A stretch of 34,041 nt of DNA from Aerococcaceae bacterium DSM 111020 (lineage in GTDB: Bacteria > Bacillota > Bacilli > Lactobacillales > Aerococcaceae), in NCBI GenBank assembly GCA_015863185.1, contig JACBXP010000017.1, forward strand, positions 1-34,041. The letters are read 5' to 3'. This document shows, in pieces, positions 16,188 through 24,259 of this stretch (positions are counted from its first letter, which is position 1; the number at the start of each line of letters is the position of its first letter). A program made the translations under genes and the position numbers. The notes under the pieces were generated by a model. That model searched no databases. It saw only the letters and a list, made by a program, of their open reading frames with translations, and was not told the DNA's origin.

Positions 16188-17153
16188 ATGATAAAGTCAG
16201 ATACGATAACATTAATTGTTCCATGTTATAATGAGGAAGAAACACTGGAACTATTTATGAAAGCAGTTTTAGAAACCCAAAATAAAATGCCAGATGTGTT
16301 CATTGAATTACTTTTAATTAATGATGGTTCTAAAGATGGAACATTAAATCAATTCCATATTTTGGCGCAAAAATATCCTGATCGAATCAATTTTTTATCA
16401 TTTTCGCGTAATTTTGGGAAAGAAGCAGCGATTATTGCTGGATTGGAACATGCTGAAGGCGAGTGGGTGGGCTTAATAGATGCTGATCTTCAAGATCCAC
16501 CTGAATTATTAATTGAAATGCATCGATTAATAACAGAAGAAGATTATGATGTTGCAGCTACTCGAAGAGTAGACCGTGAGGGAGAACCACCTATTCGTTC
16601 TTTTTTTGCGAACTTATACTATAAAATTAATAATCATATATCAGATATCTATATTGAAGAAGGAGCAAGAGACTATCGATTAATGAATCGAGCTGTGGTT
16701 GATGCTATTCTTCGATTGCCTGAAAGAAATCGATTCTCAAAAGGTTTATTTAGTTGGGTGGGTTTCGATGTCGCTTATATTGAATATCCGAATATAGAGC
16801 GAAGTGCGGGAGAAACATCGTGGTCTTTTACGAGTTTATTCAGTTATGCACTAGAGGGGCTGATGAGTTTCTCTGAAATGCCATTAAATATTGCAAGCAT
16901 CATTGGATTTATAAGCTTTATGATTGCTCTTATATACGGTGTTTTTATTATCGGAAAAACATTGATTTATGGGCCAACCACGCCTGGTTGGGCATCTTTA
17001 GCGGTCTTGATACTCGGAATGGGAGGGCTTCAATTGCTCTGTTTGGGCATTGTTGGCCGCTATATAGGGAAAATATTTATTGAAAGTAAGCAAAGACCTT
17101 TATATTTGATTAAAGAAAAACATCAAGTTGAAGATGATTCTCATACAGAATAA
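16188..17153 (+). CDS. GT2-family glycosyltransferase, bactoprenol glucosyltransferase type
   Basis: Predicted to transfer a sugar from a nucleotide sugar to undecaprenyl phosphate at the inner membrane face. The 321-residue protein has a DPM1/GtrB-like catalytic domain: TLIVPCYNEEETLELF, LINDGSKDGT, SFSRNFGKEAAIIAGLEHA and the metal-binding DADLQDPPELL. Two C-terminal membrane helices (about residues 230-252 and 265-290) follow. The ATG at 16188 is set by AAAGAGGG just upstream; a TTG eleven codons earlier, inside the GtrA gene, is not supported. Likely use: decorating teichoic acid or another cell-wall glycan. Sugar and acceptor cannot be read from the sequence. Confidence 0.9.
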   Translation: MIKSDTITLIVPCYNEEETLELFMKAVLETQNKMPDVFIELLLINDGSKDGTLNQFHILAQKYPDRINFLSFSRNFGKEAAIIAGLEHAEGEWVGLIDADLQDPPELLIEMHRLITEEDYDVAATRRVDREGEPPIRSFFANLYYKINNHISDIYIEEGARDYRLMNRAVVDAILRLPERNRFSKGLFSWVGFDVAYIEYPNIERSAGETSWSFTSLFSYALEGLMSFSEMPLNIASIIGFISFMIALIYGVFIIGKTLIYGPTTPGWASLAVLILGMGGLQLLCLGIVGRYIGKIFIESKQRPLYLIKEKHQVEDDSHTE

Positions 17154-17155
17154 GA

Positions 17156-17196
17156 AAAACACCGAAGTAATGACTTTTTCATTATTTCGGTGTTTT
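17156..17196. terminator. bidirectional terminator between the glycosyltransferase and ppsR
   Basis: An 18-bp stem with one mismatch (AAAACACCGAA... / ...TTCGGTGTTTT) and a 5-base loop ends in a T-rich run on the plus strand and A-rich flank on the other. It lies between convergent genes. Confidence 0.85.
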
Positions 17197-17208
17197 ATTT
17201 TTGAGAAA

Positions 17209-18015
17209 TTAAATGGAGTTGTCATAAAGTGTTGCGATTGTTTGTGCTAATTCTTCAATGGAGCGATTCTCGATATTGATTATCGAGATTCCTAATTCAT
17301 GATATAGATCTTCAGCGAAGATAATTTCTTGACGCACACGATCCAAATCTGAATATTGATTATTTTTGGCCATTCCCATCAATTCAACACGTGTGCTACG
17401 AATATTTTGAATATATTGTGGTGAGGCAGTGAGACCAAATATTTTTTGGGGATCCGCTTCATAAATTTCTTTAGGAATACGTAATTCGGGAAATAACGGT
17501 AGATTTGCCACTTTATAGGATTGATTGGCTAAATACATACTCAAAGGTGTTTTTGAAGTTCTGGAAATTCCTAGAAGAATGATATCCGCTTCTTCGTAAC
17601 CTCTACGACTTTTTCCATCATCGTATTTTACAGCAAATTCAATGGCCTGAATTCGATTAAAATAATAATCATCCAGTTGATGTAGGGTACCCGCTTGTTG
17701 TATCGGCGCTAATTTAGTTTCTTGAGAGATTAACTGGACCAATGGATAAATGACATTATGGTACATTATCCCTTGTTGTGATGCGGTATGTTCTGCGAAT
17801 TGGTTAAGTTCATCACTCACAAGTGTAGCTATAATTAACGCATTCACGCGTTGAGCCTGTTCCATGATGTTTATAATTTCTTCTTTTGAGCTAACAAAAG
17901 GGAATCGTTTCATTTGAGTATTTTCTATATCAGGAAATTGAGCTAGCGCAGCATTGGTTGCTTGTAGTGCTGTTTCGCCAACAGAATCAGATAGAATGTA
18001 TACAGTGGGTCTCAT
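17209..18015 (-). CDS. ppsR: PPDK regulatory protein (bifunctional kinase / phosphorylase)
   Basis: DUF299-family enzyme that inactivates pyruvate phosphate dikinase by ADP-dependent threonine phosphorylation and reactivates it by phosphate-dependent removal. The 268-residue protein begins with the family phrase VYILSDSVGETA and holds the P-loop-like GISRTSKT at residues 149-156. Its target here should be the threonine two residues before the catalytic histidine of the PPDK in the same operon. Its start has a strong AGGAGGT that overlaps the end of the regulator gene nine bases upstream. Because a PPDK is encoded next to it and no PEP synthetase is seen, PPDK rather than PEP synthetase is the likely substrate. 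Confidence 0.92.
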   Translation of the reverse strand: MRPTVYILSDSVGETALQATNAALAQFPDIENTQMKRFPFVSSKEEIINIMEQAQRVNALIIATLVSDELNQFAEHTASQQGIMYHNVIYPLVQLISQETKLAPIQQAGTLHQLDDYYFNRIQAIEFAVKYDDGKSRRGYEEADIILLGISRTSKTPLSMYLANQSYKVANLPLFPELRIPKEIYEADPQKIFGLTASPQYIQNIRSTRVELMGMAKNNQYSDLDRVRQEIIFAEDLYHELGISIINIENRSIEELAQTIATLYDNSI

Positions 18016-18024
18016 CTTTACCTC

Positions 18025-18636
18025 CTATTTTTCCTCTAAACTAATATCAACGATTAGATCAATGATGGCTGTCAAATCTAATTTCCCGACGATATCACCA
18101 TTATTGTCGATTACTGGTAAAGTGTCTACTTGATGTTTACTTAATAATGATGCTGCTTTTAAAATCGTGTGATCTGGTTTGGTGCTAACAATATTTGGCA
18201 TTCGAGTCATACTCAGTGCCACTGCCTGAGAATGCATATTCCCCACCAATGAGCGGAGTAAATCTTTACGTGAGACAATCCCAACTAATTCATCTGAGGA
18301 ATCGATGACAAAAAGAGTTCCGATGTCATACATAAATAACTGTGTCACAGCATCTTCAATTGTTTTGTCCTGATATATCAGCGCAGGGGGTAGCATAATA
18401 TCAGACACTAGATATTCACTAAGAGAATCTTGAATCAAAGAACTCGTTGTTAATCCAGAATAGATGTAACCAACTTTAGGACGCGCATCAAGAATACCTG
18501 TCATGGTTAAAATTGCAAAATCAGATCGTAAAGTAGACTTAGTGAAACCAATTTTTTTAGCGATATCATCTCCTGAAATGGGTTCATTTTCTTTGACGAT
18601 TTGAATGATTTGCTTCTGTCTAGGTGAAAACTTCAT
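18025..18636 (-). CDS. CcpN-like transcriptional regulator (HTH plus CBS pair)
   Basis: A 203-residue protein with an N-terminal winged-helix HTH_11 domain (about residues 1-60; ISGDDIAKKIGFTKSTLRSDF is the recognition part) and two CBS domains (about 73-130 and 138-198). In Bacillus the same architecture is CcpN (YqzB), a repressor of gluconeogenic genes that responds to energy state through nucleotide binding, and it is likewise encoded next to the DUF299 protein. Here it lies between ppdK and ppsR, 47 bases after ppdK. It is the best candidate to bind the palindromes in the ppdK promoter, which would also make it autoregulated. GAAAGGGG precedes the ATG. Confidence 0.88.
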   Translation of the reverse strand: MKFSPRQKQIIQIVKENEPISGDDIAKKIGFTKSTLRSDFAILTMTGILDARPKVGYIYSGLTTSSLIQDSLSEYLVSDIMLPPALIYQDKTIEDAVTQLFMYDIGTLFVIDSSDELVGIVSRKDLLRSLVGNMHSQAVALSMTRMPNIVSTKPDHTILKAASLLSKHQVDTLPVIDNNGDIVGKLDLTAIIDLIVDISLEEK

Positions 18637-18683
18637 TGCGTCCCCTTTCTATCTTATGAATGAGATTAAGAATTGAGTTTATT

Positions 18684-21302
18684 TTAATGATAAATAGCGG
18701 CTTGTGCAGCAGCTAAACGAGCGATGGGTACTCTGAATGGTGAGCAAGATACATAATCTAAGTCAATGCGATGAAAGAGATCGATAGAGCGAGGATCGCC
18801 TCCTAGTTCGCCACAGACCCCCATCTTAAGATCTGCTGATGATTGGCGTCCTCTGTCTACTGCCAATGACATTAATTCTATCATTCCTTCAGAGTCAATT
18901 GTCTGGAAAGGATCGTGAGATAAGATTCCCGTATGTAAATAGTGATTTAAAAACTTTCCTGCATCATCTCTTGAGTAACCAAAGGTTAATTGTGTTAAAT
19001 CATTGGTACCAAAACTAAAGAAGTCGCTGTCTTTGGCTAATTTATCGGCAATTAAACAAGCTCTAGGTGTCTCGATCATTGTCCCAATAGTATAGTGAAT
19101 TGATTGTTGGGCAGTTTCTTGGAAAGCATCTAAATGTTTCTTGATTTGTTTTCGCAAGAGAATAAGTTCTTGCTCGTTACTTATCAATGGTATCATAATT
19201 TCTGGTTTAATTTGAGTGTTTTCTAACTGATTTTGAATTTCGATGGCTGCTTGGATAATCGCTTCTCCCTGCATTAAATAGAGTTCTGGATATGAAAGAC
19301 CCATTCGGCAGCCACGGTGCCCCATCATCGGGTTTATTTCTTTAAGATTTAAAATTTGATTTTCCAAAGAAGCTACAGAAATTTCTAAAGACTCGGCTAA
19401 TTTTTGGATTTCTTTATGTGTTGTTGGTAAAAATTCATGCAAGGGTAAGTCAAGAAGTCGAATAACGACTGGTTTGTCTTGAGTTAATTTAAATATTGCT
19501 TTGAAATCGTTGATTTGAAAATCTCTGATTTTTGTGAGGGCATCTTTGCGCTCATGTGCATTGTTGGTTAACAAGAAGCGACGAATTTCTTTAATGCGGT
19601 CTGCATGGAAAAACATATGTTCAGTTCTAACAAGCCCAATACCTACGGCGCCAAAATTCAATCCCGCTTGTATATCATTGCTGGTTTCGGCATTCATTCG
19701 AACTTTTAGTTTCGCAATTTCTTCAGACCAGCTCATTACTTTATCAAAATCTTGATTGACTGTTGCAGCGACAGTTGTTAAGTCACCAAGATAAATTTTT
19801 CCTGTTGAGCCATCGACAGAAATGATATCACCTTCATTTAATATTCCCTCCGGATAGATCAGTGTTTTAGAAGCTTCATTTACTTCAAGTTCATCGCATC
19901 CTGCAACACATGTTTTTCCCATACCGCGCGCAACGACTGCTGCATGAGAAGTCATGCCACCTTGACTTGTGACAATAGCTTCTGCTGCATTCATTCCGAT
20001 AATATCTTCTGGGGATGTTTCATGTCGAACTAAAATAACTTTTTCTCCGGCCTCACTACGTTCTTTTGCATCTTCTGCTGTAAATACAATAGCGCCTGAA
20101 GCAGCCCCTGGACTCGCTGGTAAACCACTGTCTGTTATCAATTCGGCTTGATGAATTGCCTGGCTTTCAAAAGTTGGATGAAGAATTTGATTGAGTGAAG
20201 AAGGATCAATCGTCATTAATGCCTCTTCTTTGGTTAATTTTCCTTCGGCCACCATATCTACAGCGATTTTGATTGCTGCATGTCCGGTTCTTTTTCCATT
20301 TCGTGTCTGCAGAAGATAGAGCGTCCCTTCCTCTACGGTAAATTCAATATCTTGCATGTCTTGATAATGATCTTCTAATTGTTGTGTGAGATCGAGTATT
20401 TGTTGATAAATTTCTGGTTGGAGTGCTTCAAGACGACGTATCGACATCGGTGTACGAATACCGGCTACCACATCTTCTCCCTGTGCATTTACAAGATATT
20501 CACCATAAAGTTCGTTTGTACCATTGGCTGGATTTCGAGTGAAGAGAACACCTGTACCAGATTGTTCACCTTGATTCCCAAAGACCATTTCCTGAATGGT
20601 AACGGCAGTCCCTAAGTCATGAGGGATATTGTTCATTTGACGATATACCATGGCTCGTTCATTGTTCCAAGACTTAAATACCGCTTCCACCGATTGAAAA
20701 ATTTGTTGATAAACATCTTGTGGAAAAGCACGACCTAATAATTGATAGTAAATGTCTTGATAATCTTTAACAACTTGTTTTAAATGATGCGCACTAATCT
20801 CTGCATCTGTTTGATAGTTAAATTTTGTTTTGTATTCTTTTAGACAATTTTCGAAATGTTGGCTATCTATTCCATCGACAACATTGGCGAACATTTGAAT
20901 AAATCGACGATAACAATCATAAGCAAAACGCTCGTTGTTTGTTAGTTGAGCAAATTTAACAACATTCTCGTCGTTAAGTCCTAGATTCAGTATTGTGTCC
21001 ATCATACCCGGCATTGAAATTTTGGCTCCTGAGCGTACAGAGACTAATAAGAGATGATGGGGATCATTGAAAGATTTATTACAAATAGATTCTAATGAGT
21101 GAATAGCGTGAGTGATCTCATCAATCAGGGGTTGTGAGAGTGTTTGATTCTCTAAATATTCTAAACAAGCTTGTGTTGAAATAGTAAAACCTTGTGGTAC
21201 TGGTAAATTTAGTGCCGTCATTTCGGCTAAATTGCACCCTTTACCACCTAATAAATCAGTCATCGATGCATTTCCTTCGCTAAATAAAAACACTTTTTTC
21301 AT
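18684..21302 (-). CDS. ppdK: pyruvate, phosphate dikinase
   Basis: Interconverts pyruvate, ATP and phosphate with PEP, AMP and pyrophosphate. In fermenting bacteria it can run toward PEP for biosynthesis or toward ATP with pyrophosphate. The 872-residue length is normal. The ATP-grasp part begins LLGGKGCNLAEM and includes SVRSGAKISMPGMMDTILN. The phosphohistidine is His453 in GGMTSHAAVVARG, with Thr451 as the expected site of regulatory phosphorylation. The C-terminal PEP/pyruvate barrel ends with GTNDLTQ and GVCGELGGDP, carrying the catalytic Cys830. All key residues are intact. GGAGGAG lies before the ATG. It is the first gene of the ppdK / CcpN-like / ppsR operon; its promoter is overlaid by operator-like palindromes. 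Confidence 0.97.
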   Translation of the reverse strand: MKKVFLFSEGNASMTDLLGGKGCNLAEMTALNLPVPQGFTISTQACLEYLENQTLSQPLIDEITHAIHSLESICNKSFNDPHHLLLVSVRSGAKISMPGMMDTILNLGLNDENVVKFAQLTNNERFAYDCYRRFIQMFANVVDGIDSQHFENCLKEYKTKFNYQTDAEISAHHLKQVVKDYQDIYYQLLGRAFPQDVYQQIFQSVEAVFKSWNNERAMVYRQMNNIPHDLGTAVTIQEMVFGNQGEQSGTGVLFTRNPANGTNELYGEYLVNAQGEDVVAGIRTPMSIRRLEALQPEIYQQILDLTQQLEDHYQDMQDIEFTVEEGTLYLLQTRNGKRTGHAAIKIAVDMVAEGKLTKEEALMTIDPSSLNQILHPTFESQAIHQAELITDSGLPASPGAASGAIVFTAEDAKERSEAGEKVILVRHETSPEDIIGMNAAEAIVTSQGGMTSHAAVVARGMGKTCVAGCDELEVNEASKTLIYPEGILNEGDIISVDGSTGKIYLGDLTTVAATVNQDFDKVMSWSEEIAKLKVRMNAETSNDIQAGLNFGAVGIGLVRTEHMFFHADRIKEIRRFLLTNNAHERKDALTKIRDFQINDFKAIFKLTQDKPVVIRLLDLPLHEFLPTTHKEIQKLAESLEISVASLENQILNLKEINPMMGHRGCRMGLSYPELYLMQGEAIIQAAIEIQNQLENTQIKPEIMIPLISNEQELILLRKQIKKHLDAFQETAQQSIHYTIGTMIETPRACLIADKLAKDSDFFSFGTNDLTQLTFGYSRDDAGKFLNHYLHTGILSHDPFQTIDSEGMIELMSLAVDRGRQSSADLKMGVCGELGGDPRSIDLFHRIDLDYVSCSPFRVPIARLAAAQAAIYH

Positions 21303-21330
21303 TAAATCTCCTCCAATGATGTTTTTTTAG

Positions 21331-21359
21331 ATTATATAATACGCATTATATAAAGTCAA
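21331..21359 (-). promoter_or_regulatory. ppdK: ppdK promoter
   Basis: On the minus strand TTGACT (21354-21359) and a perfect TATAAT (21331-21336) are 17 bases apart, ending 28 bases before the start codon. The spacer and most of the -10 are part of a perfect palindrome. Confidence 0.8.
21332..21353. promoter_or_regulatory. operator-like palindrome 1 in the ppdK promoter
   Basis: A perfect inverted repeat: TTATATAAT and ATTATATAA around ACGC, 22 bp. It fills the space between -35 and -10 and covers five bases of the -10, so a bound protein would block RNA polymerase. The CcpN-like regulator encoded in the same operon is the likely ligand, by position only. Confidence 0.65.
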
Positions 21360-21373
21360 TATTGCTTTATTAT

Positions 21374-21395
21374 TTAAATAATGCGCACTATATAT
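21374..21395. promoter_or_regulatory. operator-like palindrome 2 upstream of the ppdK promoter
   Basis: TTAAATAAT-GCGC-ACTATATAT agrees with the opposite strand of palindrome 1 at 18 of 22 positions. Its centre is exactly 42 bp from that of palindrome 1, four turns of B-DNA, placing both on the same helix face upstream of the -35. Confidence 0.6.
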
Positions 21396-21403
21396 TTGGG
21401 GAT

Positions 21404-21438
21404 AAAAAATGCTGAATATTTATCAACAATATTCAGCA
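21404..21438 (-). terminator. terminator after the CpXC gene
   Basis: TGCTGAATATT / AATATTCAGCA with a 7-base loop is followed on the minus strand by TTTTTT. It insulates the ppdK control region from read-through. Confidence 0.8.
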
Positions 21439-21454
21439 GTATAATTTTATTCAA

Positions 21455-22090
21455 TTATTTTTCTAGTGCATGTAAAGCCCAATCGCGATCTATTTGGATG
21501 AATTTTCCTTTGGGTGGTGATTGATTCGGTGAGTGTAGTTTGTCTTTGGCAAACACCTCAAGTGATTCATGATAATCGACAAAGAATTGTTCAGATTCTA
21601 AGATATAATATATTTTAGGTTGGTTATTTACGATTGTAAAGAAACGTTGATTGATATCGGCATCAGGTTTTTGTTTAATAAATAAGCCATCTGTCAATAA
21701 CTTAATAATTTCCATTGTTGCATCACTCACTTGATTGAAATGTGAAATATAAACTTTTTCGATTAATTCAGGAATATTTTGTACTAAACGTAAATTGTAA
21801 TCAGAAACATCGAGATGATCTGGTATTAAATTCAACAAATTATTTGCTAAAGTTTCACTATATTGTTGATTGGCTAAGTTTATAATCAATAATTTATTAC
21901 TGGGGTCATGATAAATCATTTGGACTTCTACTTGTCTAACAGCTCCGCAATGAGGACATTCAAAATGATATAATTGATTATCCAAAAGTTGCTCAACCAG
22001 TTCAGGCATAGTTTGTGTATTAATATATGTAATAACCTCTTTAGTCGTTGGTTCTTGGCAAACAGGACATTTTAATGAATGGTTTGTCAT
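21455..22090 (-). CDS. CpXC-domain zinc-ribbon protein
   Basis: A 211-residue protein of unknown role. Two CxxC pairs (Cys8/Cys11 in CPVC and Cys45/Cys48 in CPHCG) would bind one zinc, with the pattern of the CpXC domain; the domain continues to about residue 130 with QVEVQMIYHDPSNKLLIINL. The rest is predicted soluble and carries no other motif I know. AAAGGAAG precedes the ATG. It is a single-gene unit, divergent from rpiA, with its own extended -10 promoter and terminator. Nothing nearby suggests a partner. Confidence 0.7.
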   Translation of the reverse strand: MTNHSLKCPVCQEPTTKEVITYINTQTMPELVEQLLDNQLYHFECPHCGAVRQVEVQMIYHDPSNKLLIINLANQQYSETLANNLLNLIPDHLDVSDYNLRLVQNIPELIEKVYISHFNQVSDATMEIIKLLTDGLFIKQKPDADINQRFFTIVNNQPKIYYILESEQFFVDYHESLEVFAKDKLHSPNQSPPKGKFIQIDRDWALHALEK

Positions 22091-22123
22091 AATGAACTTC
22101 CTTTCAATATGTTAGTGGCCTTT

Positions 22124-22132
22124 ATTGTAACA
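22124..22132 (-). promoter_or_regulatory. extended -10 promoter of the CpXC gene
   Basis: On the minus strand TGTTACAAT matches TGnTATAAT with one change. It lies 34 bases before the start codon; no clear -35 is seen. Confidence 0.45.
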
Positions 22133-22174
22133 AAACTTTGATAGAAAAACGATGCAATTCTCATAATTATACTC

Positions 22175-22180
22175 TATAAT
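22175..22180 (+). promoter_or_regulatory. -10 box of the rpiA-pdp unit
   Basis: A perfect TATAAT lies 58 bases before the rpiA start codon. The matching -35 position is weak. Confidence 0.4.
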
Positions 22181-22238
22181 AGTGTTTATAGTGAAAGTGC
22201 TATCATCATCTGATGAAATTAATGATGGAGGTAGAAAG

Positions 22239-22943
22239 ATGAGAAATCAAGCCAAAATGGTTGCTGGCCGGAAGGCCGTTGAATATATAGAAAATGGGAT
22301 GACTGTTGGTTTAGGGACAGGGTCCACAGCTTATTATTTTATTGATGAATTAGGACGACAAATTCGAACGGGTCATCTTCAAAATATTCAAGCAGTAGCT
22401 ACCTCAAAACGTTCTAAGGAACAAGCAGAATCTTTAGGAATTAAAGTAGTGAGTCTTGATATGGTAGAGTATATTGATGTGTTGGTTGATGGAGCGGATG
22501 AAACGACACCCGACGGGAGTGGCATCAAAGGCGGTGGCGGTGCGTTGCTTTACGAAAAGATTGTCGCTATGGCAGCGAAGAAGAGTATTTGGATTGTCAC
22601 ACCAGATAAAGTTGTTGAAACGTTAGGGGCATTTCCGTTGCCAATAGAAATAGTACCCTTTGGCAGTTTACGCTTATTCGATAATCTTAACCAAATGGGG
22701 TTAAATCCACAATTTAGAAGATTAGATAATGACTCGCTATTTATCACTGATTCTGGTAATTATATTTTAGACTTACATTTAGAATCAATCCAGGCTCCCC
22801 ATCAATTAGCTCTAGAGTTAGACCGTATGGTTGGGGTCATTGAGCATGGTTTATTCTTAGATTTAACCGATCGCATTATTGTAGGCTATGAAAATGGCGA
22901 GACACATCTGTTTTCGTGTGATAGAGGAGCGATGCAGTCATGA
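22239..22943 (+). CDS. rpiA: ribose-5-phosphate isomerase A
   Basis: Interconverts ribose 5-phosphate and ribulose 5-phosphate in the pentose phosphate pathway. The 234-residue protein shows TVGLGTGSTAYYFIDEL, the DGADE motif with catalytic aspartates, and IKGGGGALLYEKIVA, whose lysine and glutamate bind and process the sugar phosphate. The start is the ATG at 22239, preceded by GGAGGT; a longer frame beginning at 22182 includes the promoter -10 region and is unlikely. It overlaps the next gene by four bases (ATGA), so both are made together: the phosphorylase yields pentose phosphates from nucleosides and this enzyme feeds them into central metabolism. Confidence 0.95.
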   Translation: MRNQAKMVAGRKAVEYIENGMTVGLGTGSTAYYFIDELGRQIRTGHLQNIQAVATSKRSKEQAESLGIKVVSLDMVEYIDVLVDGADETTPDGSGIKGGGGALLYEKIVAMAAKKSIWIVTPDKVVETLGAFPLPIEIVPFGSLRLFDNLNQMGLNPQFRRLDNDSLFITDSGNYILDLHLESIQAPHQLALELDRMVGVIEHGLFLDLTDRIIVGYENGETHLFSCDRGAMQS

Positions 22944-24238
22944 AAATTTTAGATTTGATTGAAAAAAAGCAAAGTAACATTCCCTTATCACAACAGGAAA
23001 TTGATGAATTGGTCGTTGCCTATGTCAATGACGAAATTCCTGATTATCAAATGAGCGCATTTTTAATGGCTATATATTTTCAAGGAATGACAGATGAAGA
23101 AATTCAATATTTGACAATGGCTATTGTTAATAGTGGAGACCACTTAGATTTATCACAAATTCACGGAGTAAAGGTTGACAAACATTCGACAGGCGGAGTG
23201 GGAGATACAACAACGCTTGTTTTAGGGCCCCTTGTTGCGAGTTTAGGTATTCCTGTTGCTAAAATGAGTGGGCGTGGTTTAGGTCATACAGGTGGAACCA
23301 TTGATAAATTAGAAAGTATTCCTGGATTCCGCACGGATATTTCTGTGGAGGAATTTATTGAGTTGGTTAATACAAATAGCCTTGCAGTGATTGGTCAGAC
23401 AGGGAATTTGACTCCAGCAGATAAAAAAATTTATGCACTGAGAGATGTTACAGGGACTGTTCAATCGATTCCTTTGATTGCCAGTTCAATCATGAGTAAA
23501 AAAATTGCATCGGGTGCAGATGCGATTGTACTCGATGTAAAGGTTGGCGATGGCGCCTTTATGAAGAATATCGATGAAGCGCAACATTTAGCTGAAACCA
23601 TGGTTAATATCGGTAATCAAGTAGGACGGAAGACAATAGCCATATTATCAGCAATGAATCAACCATTGGGTGAAGCAGTCGGGAATAATTTAGAGATTAT
23701 TGAAGCGATTCATACTCTACAAGGTAAAGGGCCAGAAGATTTGACGAAACTTTGCTTAGTTTTAGGTGCCAATATGTTAATTGCCAATGGACATACGGAT
23801 GATTTTTCAGAGGCGAAAGATTTATTATCAGAACAACTAAGAAATGGACAAGCGTTTGATAAATTTGTTGAATTTATTAAAGCTCAAGGTGGAGACACAT
23901 CTTATTTATACGATACATCCCTATTTCCAAAGGCGAAACATCAAATTTCTATCAAGGCAAATACGACGGGCTATATTACAGGATGGGATGCACATGAGGT
24001 AGGAGAAGCAGCGCGTATTTTAGGAGCCGGACGTCTTAGCTTACAAGATCAAATTCAACCAGAAGTGGGAGTTGTTCTTAATAAAAAAATAGGCTCGCAT
24101 GTAGAAAAAGGAGAACAAATCGCTGTGCTTCATAGTAATCAATTGGAAAGCCACGAAGCAATACAACGGATGCTTGATGCAGTCACAATAGGAAATGAAA
24201 GTATTGAACCAGTATTAATTTTAGACAGAATAGCTTAA
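22940..24238 (+). CDS. pdp: pyrimidine-nucleoside phosphorylase
   Basis: Phosphorolysis of uridine, thymidine and deoxyuridine to the base and (deoxy)ribose 1-phosphate. The 432-residue protein contains the family signature KMSGRGLGHTGGTIDKLES (about 107-125), the phosphate-binding KHSTGGVGDTTTL before it, and the C-terminal alpha/beta domain with TTGYITGWDAHEVGEAARILG. The length and a full C-terminal domain separate it from anthranilate phosphoribosyltransferase. Thymidine phosphorylase is the close alternative; the Gram-positive context favours the broader pyrimidine enzyme. It is coupled to rpiA by a 4-base overlap, and the XRE gene follows after 21 bases. Confidence 0.92.
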   Translation: MKILDLIEKKQSNIPLSQQEIDELVVAYVNDEIPDYQMSAFLMAIYFQGMTDEEIQYLTMAIVNSGDHLDLSQIHGVKVDKHSTGGVGDTTTLVLGPLVASLGIPVAKMSGRGLGHTGGTIDKLESIPGFRTDISVEEFIELVNTNSLAVIGQTGNLTPADKKIYALRDVTGTVQSIPLIASSIMSKKIASGADAIVLDVKVGDGAFMKNIDEAQHLAETMVNIGNQVGRKTIAILSAMNQPLGEAVGNNLEIIEAIHTLQGKGPEDLTKLCLVLGANMLIANGHTDDFSEAKDLLSEQLRNGQAFDKFVEFIKAQGGDTSYLYDTSLFPKAKHQISIKANTTGYITGWDAHEVGEAARILGAGRLSLQDQIQPEVGVVLNKKIGSHVEKGEQIAVLHSNQLESHEAIQRMLDAVTIGNESIEPVLILDRIA

Positions 24239-24259
24239 TGACAATGAAAGGGGGATATA

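Noticed and set aside
18126-18329. CRISPR array, tRNA or rRNA genes anywhere in the window
   Set aside because: Reading both strands gave no regularly spaced repeats, no tRNA-like cloverleaf with CCA or GTTCGA core, and no rRNA sequence; the interval given is only a representative place inside the regulator gene.
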